DNA from: Nageia nagi
Taxonomy: Eukaryota; Pinophyta
Length of the DNA stretch: 64,000 bases
Reading direction: 5' to 3'
Assembly: GCA_050084985.1 (NCBI GenBank)
Contig: JBITNC010000001.1
Location: 161,386,001 to 161,450,000 of the forward strand
The notes under the pieces are model-generated. The model saw only the letters and a program-made list of their open reading frames with translations, was not told the DNA's origin and did not search any database. Every line of letters begins with the position of its first letter. Position 1 is the stretch's first letter. A program made the position numbers and the translations under genes. Positions 1 to 10,949 of the stretch are shown here, piece by piece.

Positions 1-59
1 TGAAGAGGATTTTGAGGCTATAGTAGCAATTATTGAAGATGAGGTAGACCAACCTGATG

Positions 60-420
60 GAGTTGTTCCTAAAATTTCCTACAATGCACTCTATGGGTTT
101 AACTCTCCATAGACTATGAAAGTTAAGGGATATTTTAAAGGCCAAATGTTGATAATATTGTTGGATTTGGGAAGCAATCATAATTCTATAGATCCTAATG
201 TGGCCAAAAATACCCACTCTTACATCTACCCATAAAATAAGTTTGATTTAATGATTGGGAATGGAGGAAAAATTACTTGCAAAGGCCAATGTCATAATAT
301 AAAGATCCATATGAGTGACTACAAGATGCAAAATGACATGTATGTTCTACCATTGGGTGAGTGTGATATGGTCCTTGGTATACAATGGTTGATGACATTA
401 GGCCCCATTATCTAGGGTTT
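60..420 (+). pseudogene. P1 aspartic protease remnant
   Basis: The translation shows a retropepsin active-site region reading LDLGSNHNSID, where the family usually has a DSGSTHNFI-type motif, near 160-200. Downstream, at about 365-411, is CDMVLGIQWL followed by TLGPI, the conserved block at the end of the protease domain in many plant Ty3 elements. The active-site Asp-Ser-Gly has become Asp-Leu-Gly, and a stop lies near 110. This is a dead relic of the enzyme that would process the Gag-Pol polyprotein. Confidence 0.75.
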
Positions 421-599
421 TTGTGAGTTATGGATGCAATTCAAGATCAATGAATAAAAATATACTCTCAAATGAAATAAGGAGGGACAATCCCAAATTT
501 TTAGTTCTCATTGCATGGAGAAATTATTGAAGAAAGGTGGTAGATGAGTGATGGGATAACTCTTTTCTATTCAACCAGCCATGCATAAATTACCAAAAG

Positions 600-1265
600 T
601 ACAAGAATTAAAGCAAGTGCTCACTCATCATGTAGGTGTATTTGAGGAACCCTATGGATTTCCTCCCCACTATCCTCATGACCATGCAATTCAATTAATT
701 CCAGGAAGTTATCCACCCAATATTTGACCTTACCATTATCTTTGATTATAGAAGGATGAAATACAAAAGCTGGTTGATGATATGTTATAAGTTGACATCA
801 TTCATCCCAGCATGATTCCTTACTCATCTTTGATTCTATTAGTTCATAAGAAAGATGGATTGTGGTGAATGTAAAATAATTTTTGGGCTCTAAATAAAAT
901 CATCATCAAGGGCAAGTTTCCCATCCTTATCATCGATGAATTGCTAGATGAATCTCATGGTGCAAAATATTTCTCCAAACTAGACCTTTAGTTTGGGTAC
1001 CATCAAATTCAATTGCATGAATAAGACATTCCCAAAACTACTTTTTGCGCTCATGAAGGCCATTATGAATTCCTAGTGATGTCATTCAATCTTACCAATG
1101 TGCCTTCTACATTTCAAATTTTGATAAACCAAGTATTCCTCCCTTTTCTTTGAAAATTCATTTTAGTTTTGTTTGATGATATTTTGATCTATAACAAAAC
1201 TTGGAAGGATCACTTGGCCTACCTAGATTAGACATTGCAACTTCTCCAAGAAAACTAGTTGTACA
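600..1265 (+). pseudogene. P1 reverse transcriptase remnant
   Basis: Recognisable RT blocks occur in order: HKKDG near 845, [11 protein letters not shown] near 920, FSKLDL then YHQIQL near 975-1015, [17 protein letters not shown] near 1035-1090, and the catalytic box as FDDIL near 1170-1185. The two catalytic aspartates of that box are still present, but stops interrupt the frame in many places. The usual role is copying the element RNA into DNA. The domain stops abruptly near 1,265, where RNase H should begin. Confidence 0.8.
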
Positions 1266-1284
1266 CTAAGCTATAAATGTTGCA

Positions 1285-2200
1285 TAAATTTTTCTTGATA
1301 ATATTTTTAAACTCCATGGTATGCCATCCACCATTGTTAGTGATTATGACCTAATATTCACTAGTAAGTTCTAGTAGGATTTCTTCAAACTTTAGGGCAC
1401 TAAATTCAATATGACCTTAGCATATCACCCTTAGATAGATGGTCAAACATAGATTATTAATAAATGCTTTGAAATATATCTTTGTTGCTTTGCATCCACT
1501 AGTTCATTGGGTAAAATGGATACCCTTAGCATAATGGTGGTATAATACTTCATATAATACATCCATCAATATGACTCCATATGAAGCCCTATATAATCAA
1601 CCACCACCCACATTCACCTCTTATATCCTAGGAAGCACAAATGTCCAAGTAGTAGATACCACCTTATTAGATCAAGGAGAGATAATTCATATCGTTAAGG
1701 AAAATCTTTAAATGGATCAACACTAAATGAAATAGCAAGCTGATCAATATTGGGTCAAGTGATAGTTCCAAGAAGATGACATAGTTTTCTTGAGGTTTCA
1801 ACCATACTAGAAAATATATCTCAAACTAAAAGGTCCCCAAAAACTAGCCCCTTGATTTTATGGACCTAATAAGACACTCCAACATATTGGCCCTGTAATG
1901 TACAAGTTGGCACTTCTAGCATCATCAAAGATTCATCCTATTTTTCATGTCTCATGCCTTGAGAAAGTACTTGGCTCCCAAACCATATTTCAAACTAAAT
2001 TATTAGAATTCATTGAGTAAATATCCATCATGGTTGAACCTAAGGCCATCCTAGAACAAGGTACATGCTAGCTTTGCAACTACAATATTACTAAAGTCCT
2101 TATCTAGTGGCACAAGTTAGCTCTTGAAGATGCAACATGGAAGACTCTCCACTAGCTGTAGCAACAATTTCCTAATTTTAATCATTTTGGAAAAGGCTGT
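1285..2200 (+). pseudogene. P1 integrase remnant with C-terminal region
   Basis: The core begins at about 1,300 with LHGMPSTIVSDYD, the block holding the second catalytic Asp. It continues with AYHP and DGQT near 1,420-1,450. The C-terminal part reads QKLAP, FYGP, HIGPVMYKLAL and KIHPIFHVSCL between 1,830 and 1,960, the typical integrase C-terminal module. A weak WHKL-ALEDATW stretch near 2,105-2,140 resembles the chromodomain-like tail of chromoviruses. The N-terminal zinc finger and first catalytic Asp are missing through the deletion noted for the element. Confidence 0.75.
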
Positions 2201-2205
2201 CTCTT

Positions 2206-2217
2206 AGGAGGGGTGGC
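2206..2217 (+). other. P1 polypurine tract
   Basis: AGGAGGGGTGG lies directly before the TG that opens the LTR. This is the expected site and orientation for the plus-strand primer of a plus-strand LTR element. Confidence 0.7.
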
Positions 2218-2218
2218 A

Positions 2219-2603
2219 TGTTAGGATCCCACATCCTAACATTTACTTAGACTATAGTAGTTTATTAATTAGACTATAGGCTTTTATCATATGTTAAGGG
2301 ACTGACATAGTTGTAAGGTGAATCACCATTTTGTATTGAACAACTAATTAGGGTTAGGGTAGGTGGACTAGAAATACTTTTTGAGAAGACAATAGTAATC
2401 ATCTTGAAAAATATATTGTTTGATTTGTAAAGGAGGTAGCCCCTTGAAGTGGCCCATGATTCATTTTGGCTTTTAGTAATATCAATCTATTACTATCTTG
2501 TTACGTTTGAGTTTGTGTTGCTTGTGATTTTGAGATCAAGTTATTTCTTTAGTTCACATTTACTATTATTCTATTTGAATTCTATTTAGGAACCTACATT
2601 TAC
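2219..2603 (+). repeat. P1 3' LTR
   Basis: It starts TGTTAGGA right after the polypurine tract. The first 23 bases form a short palindrome (TGTTAGGA, seven bases, TCCTAACA). The last ~270 bp recur at 40,406-40,678 and 54,058-54,331, where the end is clearer and reads TTCCTAACA, so the LTR is TGTTAGGA...TCCTAACA. In this copy the final bases are slightly rearranged, so the right edge is approximate. Confidence 0.75.
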
Positions 2604-2779
2604 ACCTAGTTTCATCCTCCACTCAAATCTTAAGAAGCTTGGAAGGGTTATTATCATGATACTTTTATTTCCTTTTTTTCATATCATTGAAGGTACATAT
2701 CATGGTTGAGTAGAACTAGGTAGCTCATAAATGAACCACATATCTACCTACCAAATCACCTATTTGATGAAATAAGATT

Positions 2780-3890
2780 TGACAAAGGGCTTTCTATATA
2801 GTTTCAACCTATGACCATTACCAAAAAATCCATTTTTGGAATTATCAATGGCTTATGCTTGACTAAAATATTTTAAAGAACTCTTCGATCTCATAACTTA
2901 CTAACCATGTAATGTGAAATTTTCCTTTGAAATCCTAGAACTTGAAATAAAAAAGTAGAGCCCAATCATATGCTTAGAAGGATTTAGGTAAAATGTGCTT
3001 ATCATGCCACTACATTCTCTATTGTTGTACCAACTCTATCCTTTGGATAGCATCCAAATGGATTTCATTAAGAGCATTCAATAGAAGTTATCTCTCCTTC
3101 TATGAGAAGTAAGATCAATTCCCACTTAGAGAGTTGTTATTAATATCTTCACTTAAAATTCTATAAGAATGAATGCTATCCTTCTAGAGACCATTTCATA
3201 GGGAGTAAGGCTTGTGGTAGATTTATATGTAGCATTATAAGCCCAAGTTGATTCTTTAAGTTGAATAAATCAATTTTCTCTATAGGAAGCCATGATATAT
3301 GTAAGGATATTTTTCAACTCCCTATTTTTCACCTTCACCTGGCCATTTGAATGTAGATGGTAAGGAGATGATTTTTGATATTTGATTTGGTATTTTTATA
3401 CAAAATTTGCAACAACATTAGAGATAAATTGAGGCACCTAATCTAAGATAATTACTTATGGAGCTCCAAAGAAGGTCAAAATAAGATCATAGAGGAAATT
3501 AACCACTTTCTCCTTTATAGCTTACTGCAATGGTTGGATGTCGATCTATTTTGTGACATAGTTTGTACAAATTAAAATATGCTAAAAAAAAAAAGTTGCT
3601 AGGATAATGGGTCCAAGAAAATCAAGATCCTATTTCTTAAATGGATTAAAGGCTATTTGAGGGTGTTTAGGCATTTCTGTAGTAGGTTTCAATCTACCCA
3701 TGCATTGATATGAGTCACATTAATAAATATATACTATAACATCCCTATATAAGGTGGTATAAAAATATATTATCTATATAATCTTTTAAATAGTCATTTT
3801 CACTACATTATGTCCTCCACATAGTTCATCATGAGCTACTTGTTGAATAGCAAACATATCCTCTTTTGGTACATATATTTGTATTACATG
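2780..3890 (-). pseudogene. M1 integrase remnant
   Basis: On the minus strand, a zinc-finger-like stretch (AHDELCGGHNVVK, then QCMGRLKPTTEMPKHPQIAF) lies at about 3,840-3,670. It is followed by DLDFLGPI with the first catalytic Asp near 3,615, then PYHLHSNGQVKVKN with the position of the third catalytic residue near 3,345. WHDKHILPKSF and FKGKFHITW follow near 3,005-2,900, the usual C-terminal segment. In the third block Glu has become Lys (family motif GQVE), so the active site is lost. Several stops interrupt the frame. Confidence 0.75.
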
Positions 3891-4219
3891 ATTAGGACAC
3901 TATTTGAATAACATACCATCCATCCATATATATGTTCCACTTTCATGAATAAGCTTCATTTTTCATAGGCTGAGAAGTAAGATGGGATTCTTCCTATGGC
4001 TTTAAAGTTTGCAATATTAACGTACCATGGAGAATGAATAGAAATTACAAATAAGTTTTCATTTGGAAATAGATCAGGTACATCCTCTAGTGGGTTGGAA
4101 AGTTGTAATCATGAGAGATGATACAAGGGGATCACTATTAGAAATTGGTAAATACCATGTGCAAAAATATAGAAGGTATTTTTAATATCTACTTCAACTA
4201 GAGATATATCAATAAGTAC

Positions 4220-4375
4220 TTTATAAGAGGAGGGGGTAGGGGTATTTAAAAAAGGGGGGTGGGCTAGTTGGGAGGAGAAAGTGGTGTATAGTTGAGGGTG
4301 GGTAGGTGGTTAATTTTAAAAATAGGGTGTTTAATAAATTTAAAGGAGAGGTGGTAAATTTATATATATATATTT
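4220..4375. other. G-rich low-complexity insert between M1 RNase H and integrase
   Basis: The plus strand carries clustered G runs (GGGGG, GGGG, GGGGGG, GGG) between 4,232 and 4,270, followed by GGTGGTTAA-type repeats and a short TA run near 4,360. The same insert occurs in copy C at about 42,265-42,420 with fewer G runs. It lies where RNase H should pass into integrase, so it is foreign to the pol frame. On the minus strand it gives a Pro/Phe-rich pseudo-frame that is not a gene. Confidence 0.5.
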
Positions 4376-4399
4376 TTAAGTATCCCATTTCCACACATG

Positions 4400-4790
4400 T
4401 TTTGAAGGCTTTTTTCTAAGTGACTCCTTTGTGCTAGATGATAAGACATGTTATTCTCTTTTCTAGGATTATCTAAGATGGTAATATCAAATTCTTTCAA
4501 TAGAAGCATCTATCTAATAAGCCTTCCATTAGGGATAACTTTACTCATAAGGTATTTTATCATTGAATGGTCAATGTCAATAAATACCTTATAACCTATG
4601 ATATAATGTCTAAACTTGTTTATGGCATAAACAATGATGATAAATTATTTTTTAGCTATCACTTAATTTAGTTTAACACCATTTAGCTTCTTATTGCTAT
4701 AGTAGATGGCATATAAATGATGATTTTTAATTTGTGTCAGGATTGTTTCTATGGCCTAGTTGGATGCCTCAGTATCAATGTGAAAGGGTA
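4400..4790 (-). pseudogene. M1 RNase H remnant
   Basis: Minus-strand translation gives IDTEASN, then AIYYSNKKLNG, AINKFRHYIIGYKVFIDIDH, and a terminal IRWMLLLKEFDITILDNP-like block (with a stop at the Trp position). These match the order and spacing of the RT-linked RNase H of plant Ty3 elements, which degrades the RNA strand during reverse transcription. Stops sit in the middle of the domain. Copy C keeps the same segment at about 42,430-42,830. Confidence 0.75.
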
Positions 4791-5460
4791 ATGATCAATT
4801 ATGATTTATATGAATAAGAGTGGTTCTTAGTTTCTCCTTTAGATTGTTGAAATACTTTTAGTATTTCTTAGTATAATGAAACTCATTAATTTTTATCAAC
4901 AGTTTGAAAAATGGAGCAACTATCTTGTTGAAATATTTAATGAGCTATTGATAGTATCCTGCATGCCTAAGGAAACTTTGTACATATGATTAAATTTTAG
5001 GAGTGGAAAGAGTATTTATTATCTTAATTTTGATAGGATCCACTCTTATACCATATATAGAAATGTAATATCTCAAAATCACCCCTTTAGTCATCATCAT
5101 GTAGCACTTTTCATGGCTAAGAGCCAAATTATGGAGCTTACAATGCTCTAAAACTTATTGCAATTTTTTGTTAGTATCCTCATTGGCATCACCATATAGT
5201 ATAGCCATTAAAACTATAAAAAAAGTAAACATACTTCTTACTAGCTAAAGTATCCAACACCTAATCAATGAATGAAAAAGGAAAATGATCTTTCTTAGTA
5301 TATATGAAGTTGGTAGTTAATAGCTTCTAAATCTCTTCTTAAACTATCTCATGAAGGGTTGGATTAACTCTCCTCTTGGGCTATCAAATAGTATATAGTC
5401 ATATTTGATAAAGATTCTATGTTTAGAAAAGGAGAGATGAATTCCCTTCATTTTTTTCAT
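4790..5460 (-). pseudogene. M1 reverse transcriptase remnant, internally deleted
   Basis: The N-terminal block NPTLHEIVREEI near 5,365-5,330 is followed almost at once by KDHFPFSFID and VLDTLA near 5,290-5,255. The stretch with the palm entry motifs that normally separates them is therefore deleted. Later segments are badly decayed, and no YxDD box could be found. The domain is assigned from its place between protease and RNase H and from these two blocks. Confidence 0.55.
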
Positions 5461-5548
5461 AACTTCATGCAAAGGCTAATTTATATCACTTTAGAAGATT
5501 CAATAGTTATTTCTCTTGAATATTCCCTAAGTGTATATTGATGTTCAA

Positions 5549-5770
5549 TTACTTACTTGGTTCTTCTTTGACTTGCATGTAATTAGAAATAATATCAAGT
5601 ACAAATGAGTCCTTAGAAAAATGATTAAATGAGTATATGTAGGGAAACATTTGGTGAATCACATCTAGATCTTTAGAATAAGAGCTAGAACACTCATTGA
5701 TGGAGAATTTAGGTATGTAGGGAATATCTAAAGTATTAAAATATTCATATTTAAAATTAGGAACTAGCAA
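5549..5770 (-). pseudogene. M1 protease-RT spacer frame, 73 codons
   Basis: A short open minus-strand frame, rich in Ser and Tyr (NECSSSYSKD), lies between the protease and RT remnants. It corresponds to the poorly conserved linker of the element polyprotein. The same DNA recurs in copies A, B and C (for example 43,560-43,800). It is part of M1, not a separate gene. Confidence 0.4.
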
Positions 5771-5819
5771 CTAATCGACACACATTTTCTCCTACTCAAT
5801 ATGTTTGATGATGGATATC

Positions 5820-6320
5820 ATTACTAAATACTAGGCACTTCCTTGTTCATTAGAGCTTGGTCCATCAGAACTTAATCCATCAAACCAAAGTTGCAAAGGT
5901 TGCAACTCCTGATGTGGTTCTGGAGAGGGATAAAGTGTAAGTATATTAGTATGCATACCATAAAATATGGTAATGTTTCCCATTCTACAATTGATGTAAG
6001 AATAAATAGTTACCATGCATGGATGATTCAAAACGAGTAGATGACCACTAAGTGGTGTCTTGGTCTAGATGGCTATGAAGTCAAATGGGTGCTCCCATGA
6101 AGCAACAATCACTATAATATTATCCAATACACCTTTAGGTTTTATTTTTGATCTATATTCTAGCTAAAGTGTTGTAGATGTTACTTTAATGTTTTAGAGC
6201 CTAATATGATTTATGGCCTCTCTAATCATGATATTGATGATTGCACCCAAATCCCTAAGTATATTCTAGAGGCTGCTTTTTCTAATGTACACTATTAGAA
6301 CATGCATACTAGGCTACATG
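5820..6320 (-). pseudogene. M1 aspartic protease remnant
   Basis: On the minus strand the active-site region reads LRDLGAIINIMI near 6,260, where the family has a DLGA(S/N)INLM-type motif. GVLDNIIVIVASWEHPFDFI follows near 6,140-6,090, then TPLSGHLLVLNHPCMVTIY near 6,050-6,010. This is the protease block of an Athila-like pol. It is present only in this M1 copy; copies A, B and C have lost about 640 bp covering it. Confidence 0.65.
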
Positions 6321-7259
6321 TACTTTAGTAATACCAAAATACTATACATGAGCTTTGAAAGTTTTCCCAAGACTTGTATTTATTTAAGATCTTTCCTCTT
6401 TTTACCAGGCTTATTTACACATAATTATTTGATGTCCTTGGTATAGATTAGGACATCTTTCAGTGATTGAAGCATAGGGATACTGACATTGATATTTCAA
6501 AGTTCTATTATTAAATCAAACTTAGAGGAAGTTTCTTGTTTCTTGTATACAACCAACCTTTTTAGAAAAGAAGGGTCAATATGAGCTGATTATTTATCTT
6601 CAGTTACTACTACAAGAGTTGCAATTTCCTTAGTTAGCTTTAGCGATTTATCTTGAGATATTTCAATATTTTTTTATAACTAATTTTGTAGTTGAAGTTA
6701 CCTTCCTTTTATTAGATGCATCTATTTCAAAAAGAATCTCATCTTCTACCTCGATGATGATGGAAGAAGAAGGATCAAGTAATATTTTTCTTGATCAAAT
6801 ATGGATTTCATGATAGAGTAAAATATTTATGAAATATTTCCCTTCAAACTCGTAAACCTGCTATGGAGTATATATATTATTGGGATTAGGCATTGGTTGA
6901 GCAATAAGGAACATTATTTTGGTGACACATTATTTCCAGAAGGTGAAGCTTGAAAAAGGCATTATTGTTATGGTTTTTGTGGAGCTAGACCTCTAAATTG
7001 ATTTTGATTGGGTACAAATGACTATTGAAACCACTACTAGTTTTTCCAATTTTGTTATGGCTAAGGCTGAGATTACCAATCAAGTTGGGGCCATGGAGAT
7101 CACCTAGGCTAAGGTTGAGACCACATTGAATCAAAGGAGGAATTAAAAGGACCATAACCATCTAGGTAATACCTTATGGGTAGAGTTATAGATTAAAAAT
7201 TTCAAATAGTCCCCTTTGGGTGATGAATAAAATCTCATTGATGTCTTGAAGCTAAAGTT

Positions 7260-8110
7260 CCTTCAACATAATCCTGATAACAAGGAGATGGAGGCAAGCT
7301 TTTTTAGTATGATCCTTTTCACATATGATGTAAATTGTTATCTTTTCATGGGATATTGGTGAAGTGCATATTATTTCTTACATCTTGGGTAGTATATTCC
7401 TTCAATAGGGGCATCATCCTTTCTTTTAATAATTTCCAATGAGGATGAGAATATACCCAATAATTATATCTTCATGCTATCAAACGTGTTGCTTAATTCA
7501 GATTGGGTGACTCCTCTAGAAGCTATTTCTCTAATCTTGTTACTATGTAAGAGTGGCCTACTACAAGATTAATGGACACATAACTCAAGAATTTGTCTAA
7601 AGGGAAGGTTGAAAACATCATCCCCTACCATAACATGAAGAGTATCCATGGACTCTTCTCTCAACCCTTTGAGAAAAATGGTCTTCATTACATATTCAAC
7701 AAGATCCATATTTTCTCTTTATTTAATAAATTTAAACAACTCTATGTAGTCTTTTAGAGATTCATCCTCTTTCTAAGAAGTCCTAAATAATTCATCATTC
7801 TTTTCTTTGACCTTGTAGTAATCTTCATACTTCTCCAAGAAGATTTCCTTTATTCCATCTCTCATAGTTCCTTCCCATCTAGTTTTTGCATTCTCGAGAA
7901 AACTCATAAACCAACACATGGCTACATCCTTCAATGTATATGGAAATAACTTAAGTTTTTAAATATAAAACATGTAATCATAAGTCCTATAGAGGAATTC
8001 AAACTCAAACATGAATGCATATGGGTCCTAAGTAGCCAACCCCTAAAGGTTGGTAATACAAAGAGGGAGATATTCTTCATGGGGGTAGCATCTCTTTATA
8101 TTCTTGGGAA
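7260..8110 (-). pseudogene. M1 gag remnant
   Basis: Minus-strand translation with a few stops and frame changes gives KLKLFPYTLKDVAMCWF (about 7,955-7,905), TRWEGTMRD, IKEIFLEKYEDYYKVKEK, KEDESLKDYIELFKFIK (near 7,770-7,720) and FLKGLREESMD. This is the standard Ty3 Gag capsid-type domain, which packs the element RNA into particles. A Pro/Asn/Leu-rich tail follows towards 6,900. Confidence 0.75.
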
Positions 8111-8746
8111 CTAAATGGGATATTTAAATGCATGAATGGTATGCTATTTTTCAAACATGTTGTAGGCCCAAAGGATCTAGCAAGTTTGTAGGTAATTACT
8201 CCTTGGAGTATTTTTAAAAGTCACTTCGGGTGACTCCTCAACATCTTCCTCAATACTTTTTATAGTACCTTATTTAGTAGCTTTAGGTATCTTTGAAGTA
8301 GATCTATATATTGTCGTATGTCATGAGTGTGTCACCACTAAAGAAATACCATCCAAGAGATTATATCCTTATTAAATGTGAGCTATATTCTCATGCTATC
8401 TATAGGGGTACCAACTTCTTCTTTTTGTTTTAAGCTCCCTTCTTGTTATCATCCAATATTTGCTCCTGGATGATTGGGAATGAACTACCCATGACTATCT
8501 CATAATCAATTCATTCACTATTTCTCCTAGTTCTTAAATTATTCTAAGTTAAATTCTACTCAATAATCAACTTTTAATTACCAAAAATAAATGAAAATCA
8601 AAATAAAGGTATGAATACTCAAAACCTTTCTCCTATTGCTTTAATCTCCACTTGCGAGCTATCTGCTAGTGTAGTAGAATAGGGGCCCTTCTAAGTATTT
8701 CAATCATTAATGCATTTCAGAGTCTAATACTATCCTTTCTACAATA

Positions 8747-8767
8747 CTAAAAAATGGCACCAAAATT
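8747..8767 (-). other. M1 primer binding site, degenerate
   Basis: On the minus strand the sequence TTTTGGTGCCATTTTTTAG lies about 35 bp inside the LTR end. It resembles the TGGCGCCGTTGCC primer-site region typical of Athila elements, with transitions and losses. The match is by eye. Confidence 0.45.
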
Positions 8768-8800
8768 AATAAATTTTCTAATTAAATTGCAACTAAGTAT

Positions 8801-9229
8801 TGTTAGCATTCCTTGGTGATCCTCACATCATGTCTAATGCTTAGGAAGTGATCAATTTCAAGTATAGAGAAATAATGTTCTAATTATGTATGGATTTATT
8901 TTTATATCATCACTTCAAAGAAGAACCATTTTGTTCTTAACTTTGAGGGATTATACTTATCATTTTAAATTCATCTAGGTTTGATTTAAATAGAGTGTAC
9001 TCTATATGAGGCAATATGATACTTTAGAACTTACTGGGTGGTACTATCCTAAAGAAAGGAAATGACATTACTATTCATACTCTAAAATTCAATATAACAA
9101 TAATCACACCTACAACTAGCTTTACCTAATACTAAACTTAAGAAGATGAAATGCAACTTAAAATGAAACTAGATTATCTTGCTAAATTTTACTTCTATTC
9201 CTACTGCAACAAAATCTATAGGGACTATT
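8801..9229 (-). repeat. M1 5' LTR (last 2 bp displaced by T1 insertion)
   Basis: In plus orientation it begins TGTTAGCATT. In later copies the same block runs TGCTAGCATT...GTTCA and is exactly 431 bp long each time. Here it stops at ...GGACTATT where T1 begins, and the final CA is missing, so T1 inserted 2 bp from the LTR end. Confidence 0.7.
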
Positions 9230-10134
9230 TGTTTACAAATAAAATTGTGCATGTAAATAAATAAGTAGGTAAATATCTACAAACCCAATATATTTGTATT
9301 CGAGCTACGGATAGCAATTTATACAAAATAATGAAAGAGATAATCAACTGTAGAAATAGAACAAGTATTTTAACAAATGATAAACTCGAAATTATTTGCA
9401 AAACTCTGACTTTACAATATATCAGATATATGTATGACACCACCTATCAAGATAGAAGTTATGTACCCACCTCACGGAGCGTGCTCGAAACAAAGCTATT
9501 GCTGAAGTCCTAGAATCCAACATTGTCCACACCTAAAATCATGATGCTAAAAAGTCACAGAAGAAGACCATAGGCGGTGTTCATCATACTGGATAGGAAT
9601 GCCAACGGTCTATATTTGTCCATAGAGGAGCATTAGCGGCCTTCGATAGGCTATGATCCATCTCCAACGAGTCTACACCTCCACTCAAATCTTAAGATAA
9701 TTGCAGTATGATTATCAGATAGGTCTCTCAGTTCTTCAAAATGCTCACAAGAAGGGGATACACAAAATCTAACTGGATAGGCGGTATCAAGAGACACCTT
9801 AGAATATGATTGCCATTATCAAGACCATACACAAGATCATGTGTATCCTTGATGATGGACTTACTATTAGATCCCTTATTTATATAGATAATAGATAATA
9901 CAACCCATGGGTCGGCATGCATCTACATAAACAAGGTTAATTCACAACATTCAAGATAACCACACCAATAAAACAAGATAATTCATGCAATATTCCAGAT
10001 AATCATTATAAAATTCACATTCAAGACAAACATTGATATTATCACATTAAGACATTCAAGACATATATTTAGACCAAGCATGTTTTCATTAATTTTATTG
10101 ATTAAAAACATAAATTCATTTTTATGTGTTAACA
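9230..10134 (-). repeat. T1 3' LTR, complete (905 bp)
   Basis: In plus orientation it starts TGTTTACA and ends TGTTAACA, a TG...CA pair with related ends. A polypurine tract (minus strand) lies directly inside its right edge. It aligns with 16,921-17,734 over about 815 bp. The differences look mostly like A/G and C/T changes. Confidence 0.85.
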
Positions 10135-10147
10135 GATGCCCCACTTT
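10135..10147 (-). other. T1 polypurine tract
   Basis: The minus-strand sequence AAAGTGGGGCATC directly precedes the TGTTAACA start of the LTR. This is the expected position of the plus-strand primer of a minus-oriented LTR element and fixes the LTR edge. Confidence 0.75.
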
Positions 10148-10940
10148 GAATGTGAAATCGACAGAAAACATGAGGTGATCAGAGATTTTGCATTCAAAGT
10201 AAAAATAAAATATCATAATAATGAAAGATTCTACAAGCATGGATAAACGTTAATCATAAAATAAAATTGTGACAAACATTGCTAGTACTAGAGATGGGTT
10301 GAGAAAACTTCCTTTGATATTACCTTGGGCATTCTTGCCCCTTGCATTTTGCCATAGAAGGTGATAATCTGATATATCTGATACTTTGATAATCTTGCCA
10401 CAACACTGATGACTCATGACAATAAACCTAACAACACACATACACAAGAAGATGACTTGATAGACAACCTAACCACACATGATGACCTGACAACAACTTG
10501 ATAAGACCACATCACAAGATAAGACATGATGACCATGAAAACACACATGACCACACATGACCATACATGACCACACACAGGGGAGAACTAAGTTCCACAC
10601 AACTACAATGGAAGCTGAGACTTCATACCAAGAGGTATGTTGCAATTGTATAAGAACCAAACTTTGTAAGATATATGGGAGTTGAAACTCTATACCAAGA
10701 GGCATATGATAAACTATTGATAATCTAATAAATCTAACAATACTAATAAATTTGATCAATCTGGGAGCTAGAACTCTACCAAGAGGCATAAAGGATCTTC
10801 AAACTAGCTGCTTTTGACTTAAAGATAGGATCACAGGTGGCTCACTTCTTATGGATATGGAGTGCAGGTGCTCCTCTTCTGCCCTCAAACTAACTCTCTA
10901 ATTTGGTTCTATGATGTCTACTTGCATGATCATTCCTTTA
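10148..10940 (-). other. T1 3' untranslated region with short tandem repeat
   Basis: No retroelement domain is visible between the integrase end and the polypurine tract. At about 10,525-10,577 the plus strand carries repeats close to CACATGACCA, three to five imperfect units, inside a wider ACA/TGA-rich stretch from 10,460. Small minus-strand frames here lack any recognisable motif and are taken as non-coding. Confidence 0.5.
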
Positions 10941-10949
10941 GTATACTTC

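Larger units (their letters stand above)
1..2218 (+). mobile_element. P1: Ty3/gypsy retrotransposon remnant, internal region (3' half)
   Basis: Conceptual plus-strand translation, with many stops and frame changes, gives the order protease, reverse transcriptase, integrase, which is the Ty3/gypsy order. The left end lies outside the window. The end of RT runs straight into integrase near 1,265-1,290, so RNase H and the integrase zinc finger have been deleted. A polypurine tract and an LTR follow. Stops often sit where the family has Gln or Trp (for example the codon after the GPI motif near 411), as expected if CAG/CAA and TGG decayed by C-to-T change. The element cannot make protein. The chromovirus-like reading rests on the protease and integrase C-terminal motifs and is an inference. 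Confidence 0.85.
2604..9229 (-). mobile_element. M1: Athila-like Ty3/gypsy retrotransposon, most complete copy
   Basis: Read on the minus strand from 9,229 leftwards, it has LTR, primer site, gag, protease, RT, RNase H and integrase. The 3' end (any env-like region and the 3' LTR) is missing: integrase abuts the P1 LTR. Stops and frameshifts occur throughout. Athila affinity is inferred from the protease-region pattern, the RT motif KDHFPFSFID, and a primer-site region resembling the TGGCGCC site of that lineage. All other M1 copies in the window (21,311, 29,814, 40,679, 54,332) are duplicates of this locus rather than new insertions: where the left edge survives, it carries the same P1 LTR neighbour. 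Confidence 0.8.

Noticed and set aside
2341-2370. TTAGGGTTAGGG-like stretch
   Set aside because: Only about two imperfect units inside the P1 LTR, repeated at 40,420 and 54,070 as part of that LTR. Not a telomere-type array.
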